This document shows positions 45,550 to 54,058 of a stretch of 54,058 nucleotides of DNA, in pieces. Source of the stretch: an uncultured Aquimarina sp. (lineage in GTDB: Bacteria > Bacteroidota > Bacteroidia > Flavobacteriales > Flavobacteriaceae); contig CANLRN010000023.1 in NCBI GenBank assembly GCA_947493495.1, forward strand, positions 1-54,058, read 5' to 3'. Numbering within the stretch: position 1 is the stretch's first letter; each line of letters begins with the position of its first letter. Under the pieces are notes generated by a model that ran no database searches, had not been told where the DNA came from, and saw only the letters and a list, made by a program, of their open reading frames with translations. A program made the position numbers and the translations under genes.

Positions 45550-46048
45550 GAGTTTTTGATCTTTGTGTGGTTTTTTGATATTATTTATTACGGCTTAGCT
45601 TTAATCTATAATGTTTAATCGCTTCGATCTAATTTTTTTATTCTTATAGATTTAATTAAGGGGAGACTGGAAGTCTTGAAGAATGCTCATGCGCATTCCG
45701 TGAGTTCCCAGAATTAGTATTACATAGCAATCTGTTCTTTTGCCCTCAATTTTGTTTTTTTATATTGTATAGATCTTACGATTGGTTTTAAATTATAGCT
45801 TAAGCTAGAATACGTTCTTAGTTTAAGATTGTAAAAATAGAGGGCAAAAAAAACAACAACATCCCTGTTTTCAGTGATTTTTTAAATTTTTTCCTTCCCT
45901 GTTTTCTGGGGTCTAATGAATAGTAAGTGAAGTAATTTCTTTTTTGGTTATGTTCGAAATCCTGACTAAAGTTAACTTATTATATTGATATTCAGGTATT
46001 TGAAGCTCATTCAAATTTCTTAAAAAATCACTCAATTTTCATTTTTTT
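45550..46048. other. Leader region of the Rhs operon
   Basis: About 500 AT-rich bases without a gene. TTTTGCCCTC (45738-45747) has an exact complement at 45840-45849, a 10-base stem with a 92-base loop. A small hairpin, GAATGC/GCATTC, lies at about 45683-45700. No TAnnTTTG box was seen for the minus-strand gene. Confidence 0.35.
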
Positions 46049-46655
46049 GTTGACCGTTAGCAAAAGAAACGACTAGAACGCGCACAAGTTATCTACAGAG
46101 GTTGGCTCAATAATTATCGATTAGGTAATTTGCAAGCTCAACTAAAATCGCTGAATGAGTGGCTACGAAACAGGCTACGATACTGTATTTGGCATGACTG
46201 GAAAAAGCTGGATCGCAAGCGTAAAAATCTAATTCGATTAGGTGTCGATTAAGGAAAATCCTACGCTTGGGGTCGTACGAGAATGGGAGGCTGGGCAGTA
46301 GCTCATACGATTTACGGATGAGAATTTCGTAAAAATAATGGCAAGGATTTTTCGCTAGATTGATGAATCAAATTAAAGAATAGCCATAGCTATTGTTTCA
46401 TTTTAGGAAGAAAATATAGTAGAAAAAGAATGTCATTAGATGCGAAATTTTTATTCGTAAATCGTATCAAAGCCCTATTATGAAAACTACGATCACTGTT
46501 CAACAGCTAAAGAGAAGAGGATACGAGTCCATGCTGGAATAATATTATCTCAAAGTAAAGTTTTGATACTACGAACCGCCCAGTACGAGACCCGTACGCT
46601 GGGTGGTGTGAGAGGCGCACTCTCCTCAATTATGGGGAGAGCCGTCTACTCGATT
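46049..46655 (+). mobile_element. 5'-truncated group II intron remnant (maturase C-terminus plus domains V-VI)
   Basis: The plus strand reads a decayed maturase C-terminus: KKRLERAQVIYRGWLNNYRLGNLQ ... RLRYCIWHDWKKLDRKRKNLIRLGVD, then a stop, then GKSYAWGRTRMGGWAVA, then after the inserted foldback element SPIMKTTITVQQLKRRGYESMLE, a stop and YYLKVKF. This is the GIIM domain of group II intron proteins. The stop at 46564-46566 is followed by AACCGCCC...GGGTGGTGTGAG (domain V-like, about 46570-46608), a CTCTCC/GGGGAG hairpin (domain VI-like) and the typical 3' end CTACTCGATT. The reverse transcriptase part and the 5' intron are missing, so it is immobile. Confidence 0.78.
46306..46466 (-). repeat. 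Foldback element copy B (161 bp) inserted in the intron maturase
   Basis: This is the reverse complement of copy A with one or very few differences. The flanks are TCA on both sides (46303-46305 and 46467-46469). Deleting the element with one TCA joins GCAGTAGCTCA to AAGCCCT and restores the maturase reading A-V-A-Q-S-P-I-M, the conserved family sequence. The insertion is therefore real and happened after the intron was in place. Confidence 0.9.
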
Positions 46656-46666
46656 GACAGTAGTGA

Positions 46667-47392
46667 TTATGTTGTCAGTCTTTTTGCGGTTAATAATCTG
46701 TCTGCAACATTGTCCCAATTAATGATTTCCATAATTGTATCGACAAACTCGGTTCTTTTATTTTTGTATTTTAAATAATAAGCGTGTTCCCAAACGTCAA
46801 TTACCAAAATCGGAACTACTCCCCATTGTGTTAGTTTTTGGTGATTTTCACATTGCAATAAAGTTAAACTGTCTGAATAGGGTTGGTAACCCAAAATTCC
46901 CCAACCACTACCTTCTACTGTTTTTGAAATTTTGGCAATGTAAGCTTTGAGCTTATCAAATGAGCCAAAATCCTTTTCTATCTGTTTTATAAGTTCGGCT
47001 TTAGGCTCTGTTTTCTTATTGCTTAAGTTAGTCCAAAAAATTGAGTGGAGTACATGACTTGAAAAATGATATGCTAATTTTCGCGTCCATAAATCTACTT
47101 GGTCCAAATCTCCCGATTTCAAATAGTGCTTGATTTTTTCCAAGTCTTTGTTAGCTCCTTTAACCGCTCCACCGTGATGAAACTCAAAGTGCAAGTGAAG
47201 AGTTTCTTCATCCATATGTGGTTCCAAAAAAGTTTTATTGTATGGAAGCGGTTTTTGAATAAAGTTTCCATTTTCATCCACCAATTTATCAATTCCGTTT
47301 TTAGTCACGTTCTGTGAAAAAACATTATTGGTTGGAAGAATAGTTGCTCCTCCCAAAATTGTAGCGTTTCTTAGAAATTCTTTTCTGTTCAT
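46667..47392 (-). CDS. Exported iron/manganese superoxide dismutase
   Basis: This 241-residue Fe/Mn superoxide dismutase has an N-terminal export signal resembling a Tat signal (MNRKEFLRNATILGGATI), although it has RK and not RR. Metal ligands are visible: His in LHFEFHHGG (about residues 66-74), His in YHFSSHVLHSIFW (about 108-119), and Asp and His in DVWEHAYYLKYKNKR (about 198-212). It detoxifies superoxide outside the cytoplasm, probably in the periplasm. It is tail-to-tail with the group II intron remnant, whose 3' end lies 12 bases from its stop. Confidence 0.88.
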   Translation of the reverse strand: MNRKEFLRNATILGGATILPTNNVFSQNVTKNGIDKLVDENGNFIQKPLPYNKTFLEPHMDEETLHLHFEFHHGGAVKGANKDLEKIKHYLKSGDLDQVDLWTRKLAYHFSSHVLHSIFWTNLSNKKTEPKAELIKQIEKDFGSFDKLKAYIAKISKTVEGSGWGILGYQPYSDSLTLLQCENHQKLTQWGVVPILVIDVWEHAYYLKYKNKRTEFVDTIMEIINWDNVADRLLTAKRLTT

Positions 47393-47546
47393 AATTATTC
47401 TTTTGTAAAGATCATGTGTTTGCAGAAGTACTGATAAAATCTATGTTCAGGTACAAGAAATATACCTAAAAAAGCATAAGTCTATTCATAATGATTACAG
47501 AATTTTATAAATAATAATACTAATAGAAAATCAGGTTATGTTTAAT

Positions 47547-49502
47547 CTACATCTTTAAAATAATAAATTCTGATCTTCTATTTTTATCGTGTTGAGCATT
47601 TGAACATTTTGCTCTATTTTTACATTCATTAATGAGTTGTTGTTCTCCATAACCAATTGCCTGAGGTATTCTATTAGGATCAATCCCTCTTGAAATAATA
47701 TATCTTTTTGTTGATAAAGCTCTTCTTTTAGACAAGGTCAAATTGTAGCTATCATTACCTCTAGAATCTGTGTGTGATTCTATTTTAATAGTCATATTAG
47801 GATATTCATTCATTAAAAATACCACTTTATCCAATTCTAGGGCTGCATCCTTTCTTATGTAATGTTTATTCAAGTCAAAATAGATGATATCTAGATCAAT
47901 CTTCAAAATTCCATTGTCAGAAATAATAAGTTCATTTAATTTTTTTTCTAAGTTTAGATTGAGATCATTACTTTCTCCGCTAGTTTGTGACGTAATAAAA
48001 GATTCTTTGCCTTCTTTGTATTTCACTTTCTCTGCAATTAATGTGTAAGATGTCTGGCAGTCATAAGTTCTCTCAAATATAAAGCTACCTTCGTTATTAG
48101 TTAGAGTGGTATTAATTACAGTTCCATCAGAGTCTAAAAGATTGACAAGCGCATCAGCAATTGGGGATTGATTTTTATCATCTCTGACAGTTCCTTTTAT
48201 GTTTTGAACACAAGGAGGCTCAGGAATTCTTACAAATGAATAAATATCATCATCACCTTTTCCAGATTTTCTATTAGAACAAACAAAACCTGTATTCGCT
48301 TCTTCATTAACAATATACCCAAAGTCATCTACTTTGCTATTTAAAGGTGCTCCCATATTTACCGGAGATTGAAAACTAAAATCATAATTATTTTTACTTT
48401 CAAAAACATCAAGACCGCCTAATCCCAAATGCCCATCTGATGCAAAGTATAATGCTTTTTCAGTGATATAAGGAAACATTTCGCGACCATGTGTATTAAC
48501 AGTAGATCCCAAATTTTTGGGTTGAGAATAGGTGTTGTTTTCTAAAATGTCTACCACAAAAATATCCGTTGCACCCATAGTCCCTGGCATGTCTGAAACA
48601 AAATATAATTTCCTTCCATCGTTACTTACAGCAGGGTGTCCAACCGAGTAATTTTCTCCATTAAATGGTAATTCTAGTACATTAGTCCATTCTATTTTAC
48701 CTTCATTCTCCTCAACCATTTCTGCAGTATATAATTTAAGGTGATTTACTCCATCATCATCTCTTCGAAGTTTACCATCAAAATTATTTCTTGTAAAATA
48801 AATTCGTTTCTGATCAGGAGAAAAAGCTAAAGTTGCTTCATGGTATCTAGTATTTAATTCTTGTGAAAACTCTGAAATTTGTGTTACATCTGTATCGACT
48901 TGGTTTATTCTACCTACATAAAAATTTAGATATTGTTGTTCTGTCCAATGATATTTTCTGGTATGATATTTTGAAGAATCTTTTGCTGAAGAATACACCA
49001 ATTTATTTTTAAAATACATTGGGCCAAAATCAGAAAACTCCGTATTAATAGAAAGATTTTTTAATTCAAACTGAGGTTTTTTATTACTAATATCATCAAC
49101 TGTTATTGCATCAAGAGAAAAGTTCTTTGACCTTGGGTCATTATCTTTTGCGCGTTCAGAGAACTTTTTCATCCATTTTTCAGCAGATTTATTTTCACCA
49201 ATACCTTGTAGTGTATGAGCATATCTAAAAATATATTCATTATCTAATTCATTAGCATATTCAGAAAGTAGTATATCATACCATTTATAGGCCCCTTTCA
49301 TATCCGTATTGAAATAATAGGAATCACCAGCTTTTTGAAGTATTTCTTTAGACATATCTCCTTCTTTAATAACATTTTCATACTCCTGAGCTGCTTCATG
49401 ATACCACATTTTTTCAAATAACTTATCAGCTCTTTTGTACTTGTTTTGCGAATAGCCAACAATTATGACAAAGATAAATAATAGAGTAATGGTATTTTTC
49501 AT
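47547..49502 (-). CDS. OmpA-family protein with TPR, PD40 and carboxypeptidase-like domains (T9SS-associated)
   Basis: This 651-residue protein has a signal peptide (about 1-18), TPR-like helices (about 20-115), PD40 beta-propeller repeats (about 165-420, e.g. FSPDQKRIYFTRNNFDGK, VSNDGRKLYFVSDMPG and ALYFASDGHLGLGGLDVF), a carboxypeptidase-regulatory or Cna-B-like domain (about 430-515) and a C-terminal OmpA domain (about 535-651, with ESHTDSRGNDSYNLTLSKRRA binding peptidoglycan). This layout matches PorE-like or gliding/T9SS accessory proteins. It lies 13 bases after the PorP/SprF gene and is last in a three-gene set with a type B T9SS substrate. Confidence 0.87.
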   Translation of the reverse strand: MKNTITLLFIFVIIVGYSQNKYKRADKLFEKMWYHEAAQEYENVIKEGDMSKEILQKAGDSYYFNTDMKGAYKWYDILLSEYANELDNEYIFRYAHTLQGIGENKSAEKWMKKFSERAKDNDPRSKNFSLDAITVDDISNKKPQFELKNLSINTEFSDFGPMYFKNKLVYSSAKDSSKYHTRKYHWTEQQYLNFYVGRINQVDTDVTQISEFSQELNTRYHEATLAFSPDQKRIYFTRNNFDGKLRRDDDGVNHLKLYTAEMVEENEGKIEWTNVLELPFNGENYSVGHPAVSNDGRKLYFVSDMPGTMGATDIFVVDILENNTYSQPKNLGSTVNTHGREMFPYITEKALYFASDGHLGLGGLDVFESKNNYDFSFQSPVNMGAPLNSKVDDFGYIVNEEANTGFVCSNRKSGKGDDDIYSFVRIPEPPCVQNIKGTVRDDKNQSPIADALVNLLDSDGTVINTTLTNNEGSFIFERTYDCQTSYTLIAEKVKYKEGKESFITSQTSGESNDLNLNLEKKLNELIISDNGILKIDLDIIYFDLNKHYIRKDAALELDKVVFLMNEYPNMTIKIESHTDSRGNDSYNLTLSKRRALSTKRYIISRGIDPNRIPQAIGYGEQQLINECKNRAKCSNAQHDKNRRSEFIILKM

Positions 49503-49515
49503 AATAATTCCAGTA

Positions 49516-50430
49516 TTAAAAGAACCTTGGTGTTTTTATTTTTTTCTCCTCTGATTTTAATTCAAATCTCAACATAATTTCATGGCTTCCTGTGGTAAAC
49601 CTTTGAAGTTCTGTTGTGGTATAGTCATATGCATATCCAATAAGTATACCTGGCGTAATCTGAAAACCAGCTAGTCCACTAAATGAATCATCCCATCGAT
49701 AGGATGCCCCTATTCTAAATCGATCGTAGAACATGAAGTTGGCTGAAAGATCAAAAATAAGAGGCGCCCCATTTACATATTTAAATAAAAATGCTGGTTT
49801 AAACTTTGTGTTTTTACTGAGATCAAAAATCAAACCTCCTATAAGAAAAATATGTAATCGTTCTGCCGCGAGAGACTGCTGAATATCGTCATAATGATCG
49901 TTGCTCAAAAAATTAGGGACTGATAATCCTAAATAACTTTTTTCTCCATGAAAATAAACTCCGGCTCCTACAGTAGGAAAAAATCGACCATTTATATTTT
50001 GAAGAAAATCGTCTTGATCTTGAGCATTTCCTCTTGCCCAATCAATACTAAATAATCTTCCTCCTCCTTTTATACCAAAAGATAATTTATAAGTTTCACT
50101 AGCTTTTATGGAGTACGAAAAGTTTGCATCAAAATAGAACTCTTCAGCTGGACCAATGTTATCGTTAGCAAAAGCTAAGGCCAGTCCGACATTTTTGCCT
50201 ACAGGAGTATCCAAACTTAATGTTTGGCTTGTTGGTGCTCCATTAATACCTACCCATTGCGACCGGTGGATTCCAGTGATTGCAAAATGCCCTCTTGACC
50301 CTGCATATGCAGAATTCACATTTACTGTATTGTACATATATTGAGTAAACTGAGGATCTTGTTGTCCTGTCGCACAATAAATGGATAACATAAAGACCAA
50401 GGGAAAAATAATATGCTTGCTTATATTCAT
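49516..50430 (-). CDS. PorP/SprF-family T9SS outer-membrane protein
   Basis: I chose ATG 50430: it gives a normal signal peptide (MNISKHIIFPLVFMLSIYCATGQ) and 304 residues. The longer frame to 50541 adds 37 residues and overlaps the upstream gene. The mature start QQDPQFTQYMYNTVNVNSAYAGSRG is the family signature, and the rest is a membrane beta-barrel. PorP/SprF proteins are usually encoded beside the type B substrate they help to secrete or hold at the surface, as here. Confidence 0.92.
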   Translation of the reverse strand: MNISKHIIFPLVFMLSIYCATGQQDPQFTQYMYNTVNVNSAYAGSRGHFAITGIHRSQWVGINGAPTSQTLSLDTPVGKNVGLALAFANDNIGPAEEFYFDANFSYSIKASETYKLSFGIKGGGRLFSIDWARGNAQDQDDFLQNINGRFFPTVGAGVYFHGEKSYLGLSVPNFLSNDHYDDIQQSLAAERLHIFLIGGLIFDLSKNTKFKPAFLFKYVNGAPLIFDLSANFMFYDRFRIGASYRWDDSFSGLAGFQITPGILIGYAYDYTTTELQRFTTGSHEIMLRFELKSEEKKIKTPRFF

Positions 50431-50497
50431 TTTTCTTTTTTTTATATACTCTGGTTGAGACATTTTTGATTTTATAATAATCACAATTCTAGATTTT

Positions 50498-53400
50498 TTA
50501 TCTATTAATATATAACCAACCTGCTCTAGGTTCTTTTCCATTACCGAGATCTAAAACGTAATAATATGTTCCAACTGGTAGTAGATTATCTCTGCCAACT
50601 GTAGCTCTTCCTTCTGAAATTCCGGTAAAATCATTTTTATAATTTACTCTTCGATAAACAATATTACCCCATCTGTTATATATCCTTAGTTCATTATTAG
50701 GGAAATTTTGAAGTCCTTGTATAACGAAGGAATCGTTACGACCATCGCCATTAGGAGTAATTTCATTGAAGATTTCTAATTCATCTTCAACATCTAATAG
50801 AGTTATAGTTGGATCGTCTGGATCTCCATTACCGTTGACATCTATATTTTCTGTATCAGTTGGGTCATCCGAAATATCAGTAAGTATATTTCCGTCAGGA
50901 TCAACTCCTTCTACAACTGCAGAGTTTTCTACCATTTTATTTAAGATATCATCTAGAGTAAGTACATATGTTGCGGTAAATGTATTATCAATTTCACCAG
51001 CAGCTAGCGTTATTGGTCCTCCTTGTACTTCTACTAAAGGATCCGTTATTGTCACGTTAAACAAGTTGAGATTACCTGTGTTTTCAACGGTGAATACATA
51101 ATTGATAACATCTCCTTCATCTACAATTCCGTTGCCATTGGTATCTTCATAGGTTCCTTCTTTTTGTAGTGATATTCCTCTTATTCTCAATTCGGTTACT
51201 GTTGGATCATCTCCCGCTCCTGTCTCATCAGCATCGTTTGCACTATCCGAGATATCGCTTACCGGATCACCATTAGCGTCAATTCCATTAGCTAAAGCCG
51301 AATTCATAACAAATCTCCGATCAATATCTGTTTGAGTAAGTATATAGCTAGCGGTGACAACGCCTGATTCTCCAGGCCCTAAAGATGAAGGAATTAAATT
51401 CAGATTCGTTACCCCTATGGTGGAATCATCTATGGTTATGTTATTGACAGTGACATTGCCATTATTGGTTACCGTAAAAATGTAGTTAATTTGATCCCCA
51501 GCTCTAATTCCTCCATCATCATCTACATCGATAACAACTCCTGCTTTTATAAGAAGAAGACCAGGCATATCCGTAATTGGAAATACTACTGTATCAGAGG
51601 ATACCACATCATTGTCAAAAGGATCATTTCCGGTTGCCGTTGCTGTATTTATCACCTCTCCAGCATCAATATCTGCTTGTGTAAGTGTATAAATACCCAT
51701 TACATTTCCACTATCAGATGGTGTCAGTATGTCTATTACTCCAACAACACCTCCAAGTAATGGATCATCAATAACGATATCGGTAATAGTCACATTACCT
51801 TGATTGGTAACCACAAAGTTGTATTCTACTTCATCGCTAGCATTTATATTTCCATTACCATCTCTATCCCTAAAGACAAAAGTTTTCTCTAAGCTAATTA
51901 GCGGATTTTGTTGTAAAAATACTTCGGTATCATTATCAGGATCTCCATCTCCATCAGAATCTACCAACGGATCATTATTTGGGTTTCCATCTCCATCCGA
52001 ATCTACATTACTGGTTTCATACTCTCTATCATGAGAAAGATCTCTAACTTCATCACAGTCAGCACTTACAGGATCAGCAACTATAAATGCAGTATTTAAT
52101 ACAAATCCTCTGTCTATATCTTCTTGTGTAATAATATAGTTTTGAGTAGTCTCTTTAGATTCTCCAACATTCAACTGTTCAAATTCACCCACAAAACCTC
52201 CTAATAGATTATCAAAAATTTCAGAATTTAATAACGTAATATTTCCAGTATTTTCCGCTGTGAAACGATAGGTGATAATATCCCCGGGAATTGGGTTGGT
52301 AACATCCCCAGAGAAAGCCATATCTTCTTTGTATAGTACAATGTCTGGCATACATCCGAAATCAATTATAGTAGAATCATCCGGATTTCCGTCACCGTTA
52401 GGATCTACATTGGAATTATCGTTTGGATCGTCTGAAGTATCAGATACCGCACCTGCAGGTGATTGTCCAGTAACAGTTGCTGAATTCTCTACCATTCCTG
52501 CATCAATATCCGCTTGGATTAAAGCGTAAGTTGTATTATAAATCCAAGTTTCATTTATATCTAAACTACTATCATTATTAGTATCACCAGAAACTGGTCC
52601 CGCAATGATACCACCTAATAATGGATCATTTAGTACCACATTGGAAATGGTGGTATTACCAGTATTTGTTAGTGTAAAAGTATATTCAATAGTATCTCCT
52701 ACTTGTAAACCATCACCTCCATCTACTAAAACACCAGTTTTGTCTAAGTTCATACTAGGATTCTGTGGAATATCAGTATCTGTTGGATCATCATCGGCTC
52801 CAGTATCATCTCCAGCATTACCAGAATCAGAGTCATCGGTTACTCCTCCGCCACTAGGATCTATACCTGAAGCCAACGCTTCATTAGACACACCTCCAGA
52901 ATTGATATCTGCTTGGGTTAAAGTATAGATAGCAGTAAATTGTAAAGTATCTCCAGGAGCAGCATCAAAATCATCTGCATCTCCATCAAGATCACTTCCT
53001 CCTCCTGTGTAAGTTGGTGTTGGGGTAGTCCCTGTACCCGTAAATGTAGTTTCACTAACGGTGATATCAAATACTGTAACATTTCCTGTATTCTCAACAG
53101 TATAAGTATAAGTTATGGTACCTGCGGCTAGATCTAATACACTGGCCTTGATTAAACTCAACTCTGGACTTAATGGCAAACTAGTCACTGTATCATCATC
53201 ATCTGCTCCGGTATCATCTGCCGGATTGCCAGAATCAGAGTCATCCGTTACACCGCCTCCATTAGGGTCTTCTCCTGTAACTGTAGCACTATTTATCACC
53301 TCTCCATTATCAACATCACTCTGCGATAGCACATAACTCGCAGTTAATGTACTACTATCGCCTGGAGATAAGGAAGCTATAGAACCTACCAAACTCGGAG

Positions 53401-54058
53401 TTAATACCGTATCTACCACATCAATATTAGTGATCGTAACATTACCTGTGTTATTCACTACAAATACATAGTTAATCACATCTCCTGGATTCACAACTCC
53501 ATTTCCATTACTGTCAACATAACTACTGATTTTAATCAACTCTAAGGAGGGATCACAAACTGTAATTTCTGCTAAAATACTACCAACACATGCCGTAGCT
53601 GGGTCTTCATAAATATATTCTATACTATGTAATCCCGCTGATAATGTTGTTGGGTCAAAGACCGTTCCTGGATTACCATCTATTGTAATAGAAGTAGTAG
53701 CTCCACCTGATTCAAAAGCAGGAGAAACAATAGTTGTTAAATCTAAAGCAGGTTCTCCTACACAGATAAAGCTTGGAGCATTGATATTAGGTGTTGGTAA
53801 TTGATTAATAGTTAGATTTATACTATCAGATACTGAAGTATTACAACTTCCAATGCCAGTAACAGTTTTGGTCAGTATAATAGTATTTGCAGTTTGATCA
53901 TTAGTTCCTAGCGTGTAGATAGGATTTTCTGCAGTAGCATTATCGAAGATACCATCTCCGCTGGTAGTCCAATTAATAGTTCCATTGGCAGAAGTAGATA
54001 TGGTAGTTGATGTACTTAAGTCAAAGGTAGTTTGATCTGCACATATTTCTTCATCTGA
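50498..54058 (-). CDS. Large repeat surface protein with T9SS type B sorting domain (N-terminus outside window)
   Basis: The frame is open from the stop at 50498 to the last base, more than 1186 residues; the TTG at 53539 is not a real start. The part in the window begins with Ig/PKD-like adhesion modules (about 53540-54058). Seven DUF11-type repeats follow, each marked by a segment such as [26 protein letters not shown] and [14 protein letters not shown] calcium-type [20 protein letters not shown] stretch lies in the middle. The end is the gliding-motility C-terminal domain ([22 protein letters not shown] ... [12 protein letters not shown] ... [10 protein letters not shown]), which sends it through the T9SS to the surface. 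It is probably an adhesin. Confidence 0.92.
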   Translation of the reverse strand, partial: SDEEICADQTTFDLSTSTTISTSANGTINWTTSGDGIFDNATAENPIYTLGTNDQTANTIILTKTVTGIGSCNTSVSDSINLTINQLPTPNINAPSFICVGEPALDLTTIVSPAFESGGATTSITIDGNPGTVFDPTTLSAGLHSIEYIYEDPATACVGSILAEITVCDPSLELIKISSYVDSNGNGVVNPGDVINYVFVVNNTGNVTITNIDVVDTVLTPSLVGSIASLSPGDSSTLTASYVLSQSDVDNGEVINSATVTGEDPNGGGVTDDSDSGNPADDTGADDDDTVTSLPLSPELSLIKASVLDLAAGTITYTYTVENTGNVTVFDITVSETTFTGTGTTPTPTYTGGGSDLDGDADDFDAAPGDTLQFTAIYTLTQADINSGGVSNEALASGIDPSGGGVTDDSDSGNAGDDTGADDDPTDTDIPQNPSMNLDKTGVLVDGGDGLQVGDTIEYTFTLTNTGNTTISNVVLNDPLLGGIIAGPVSGDTNNDSSLDINETWIYNTTYALIQADIDAGMVENSATVTGQSPAGAVSDTSDDPNDNSNVDPNGDGNPDDSTIIDFGCMPDIVLYKEDMAFSGDVTNPIPGDIITYRFTAENTGNITLLNSEIFDNLLGGFVGEFEQLNVGESKETTQNYIITQEDIDRGFVLNTAFIVADPVSADCDEVRDLSHDREYETSNVDSDGDGNPNNDPLVDSDGDGDPDNDTEVFLQQNPLISLEKTFVFRDRDGNGNINASDEVEYNFVVTNQGNVTITDIVIDDPLLGGVVGVIDILTPSDSGNVMGIYTLTQADIDAGEVINTATATGNDPFDNDVVSSDTVVFPITDMPGLLLIKAGVVIDVDDDGGIRAGDQINYIFTVTNNGNVTVNNITIDDSTIGVTNLNLIPSSLGPGESGVVTASYILTQTDIDRRFVMNSALANGIDANGDPVSDISDSANDADETGAGDDPTVTELRIRGISLQKEGTYEDTNGNGIVDEGDVINYVFTVENTGNLNLFNVTITDPLVEVQGGPITLAAGEIDNTFTATYVLTLDDILNKMVENSAVVEGVDPDGNILTDISDDPTDTENIDVNGNGDPDDPTITLLDVEDELEIFNEITPNGDGRNDSFVIQGLQNFPNNELRIYNRWGNIVYRRVNYKNDFTGISEGRATVGRDNLLPVGTYYYVLDLGNGKEPRAGWLYINR

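Noticed and set aside
50431..50541. Longer start of the PorP/SprF gene
   Set aside because: It overlaps the upstream gene and puts 37 charged residues before a normal signal peptide.
50498..53539. CRISPR-like repeats in the adhesin gene
   Set aside because: The repeats are protein-coding DUF11 units of over 100 residues with diverged DNA, not short identical repeats with spacers.
53539..53541. TTG as the start of the large surface protein
   Set aside because: The frame stays open upstream to base 54058 with sensible adhesion-module sequence, so the gene continues beyond the window.

Overview
The window is AT-rich chromosomal DNA from a Bacteroidota bacterium, most likely a marine Flavobacteriaceae member; Aquimarina or a relative is my guess, not shown. 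Support comes from a SusC/SusD polysaccharide utilization locus (PUL), type IX secretion (T9SS) genes (PorP/SprF family, type B sorting domain), Bacteroidota-type Rhs genes, many lipoprotein signals, and promoter boxes of the flavobacterial TTG/TAnnTTTG type. I found no rRNA, tRNA, CRISPR array or intact prophage.

Layout. (1) 1-5250: accessory DNA with remnants of three IS3-like elements and one IS982-like element around a run of unknown plus-strand genes (zinc-ribbon membrane protein, small membrane protein, TPR lipoprotein, three hypotheticals), the last gene cut by an IS end. (2) 5251-8898: two minus-strand regulators, an alpha/beta-hydrolase/cyclase-like/AraC fusion and a TPR/LuxR-type protein. 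(3) 9090-13750: a minus-strand operon of four unknown envelope proteins, a minus-strand peptidoglycan amidase, and a divergent beta-gamma-crystallin/aerolysin-type pore-forming protein. (4) 13983-34535: a beta-mannan PUL with cellobiose/mannobiose 2-epimerase, GH5, AraC regulator, GH26, GPH symporter, GH130 phosphorylase, SusC, SusD, an IPT-domain lipoprotein, a FAS1/CBM-like lipoprotein, a second GH26 and a second GH5. (5) 35238-45549: a two-piece Rhs system (1660 + 1272 aa) with an OmpH/Skp-like protein and a lipoprotein downstream. (6) 45550-47392: a 5'-truncated group II intron carrying an inserted foldback element, and an exported superoxide dismutase. (7) 47547-54058: an OmpA-family protein, a PorP/SprF protein and a large repeat-containing T9SS type B surface protein that runs off the window.

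How the genes work together. In the PUL, surface GH26 and GH5 mannanases would cut beta-mannan, SusCD import the oligomers, and cytoplasmic epimerase plus GH130 convert mannobiose to mannosylglucose and then to mannose-1-phosphate plus glucose. No alpha-galactosidase or esterase is present, which fits a plain, unbranched mannan.

The clearest undescribed structure is a 160-161 bp foldback repeat with TACGATTT termini. Three copies (1092-1252, 34690-34849, 46306-46466) each lie between 3-bp TNA duplications. Removing the third copy exactly restores a group II intron maturase reading frame, which shows that this small non-coding repeat moved. A second foldback of similar build lies at 15644-15811. 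The most interesting protein candidates are the crystallin/aerolysin toxin beside the amidase and envelope operon, and the split Rhs pair whose C-terminal tail I do not recognise.
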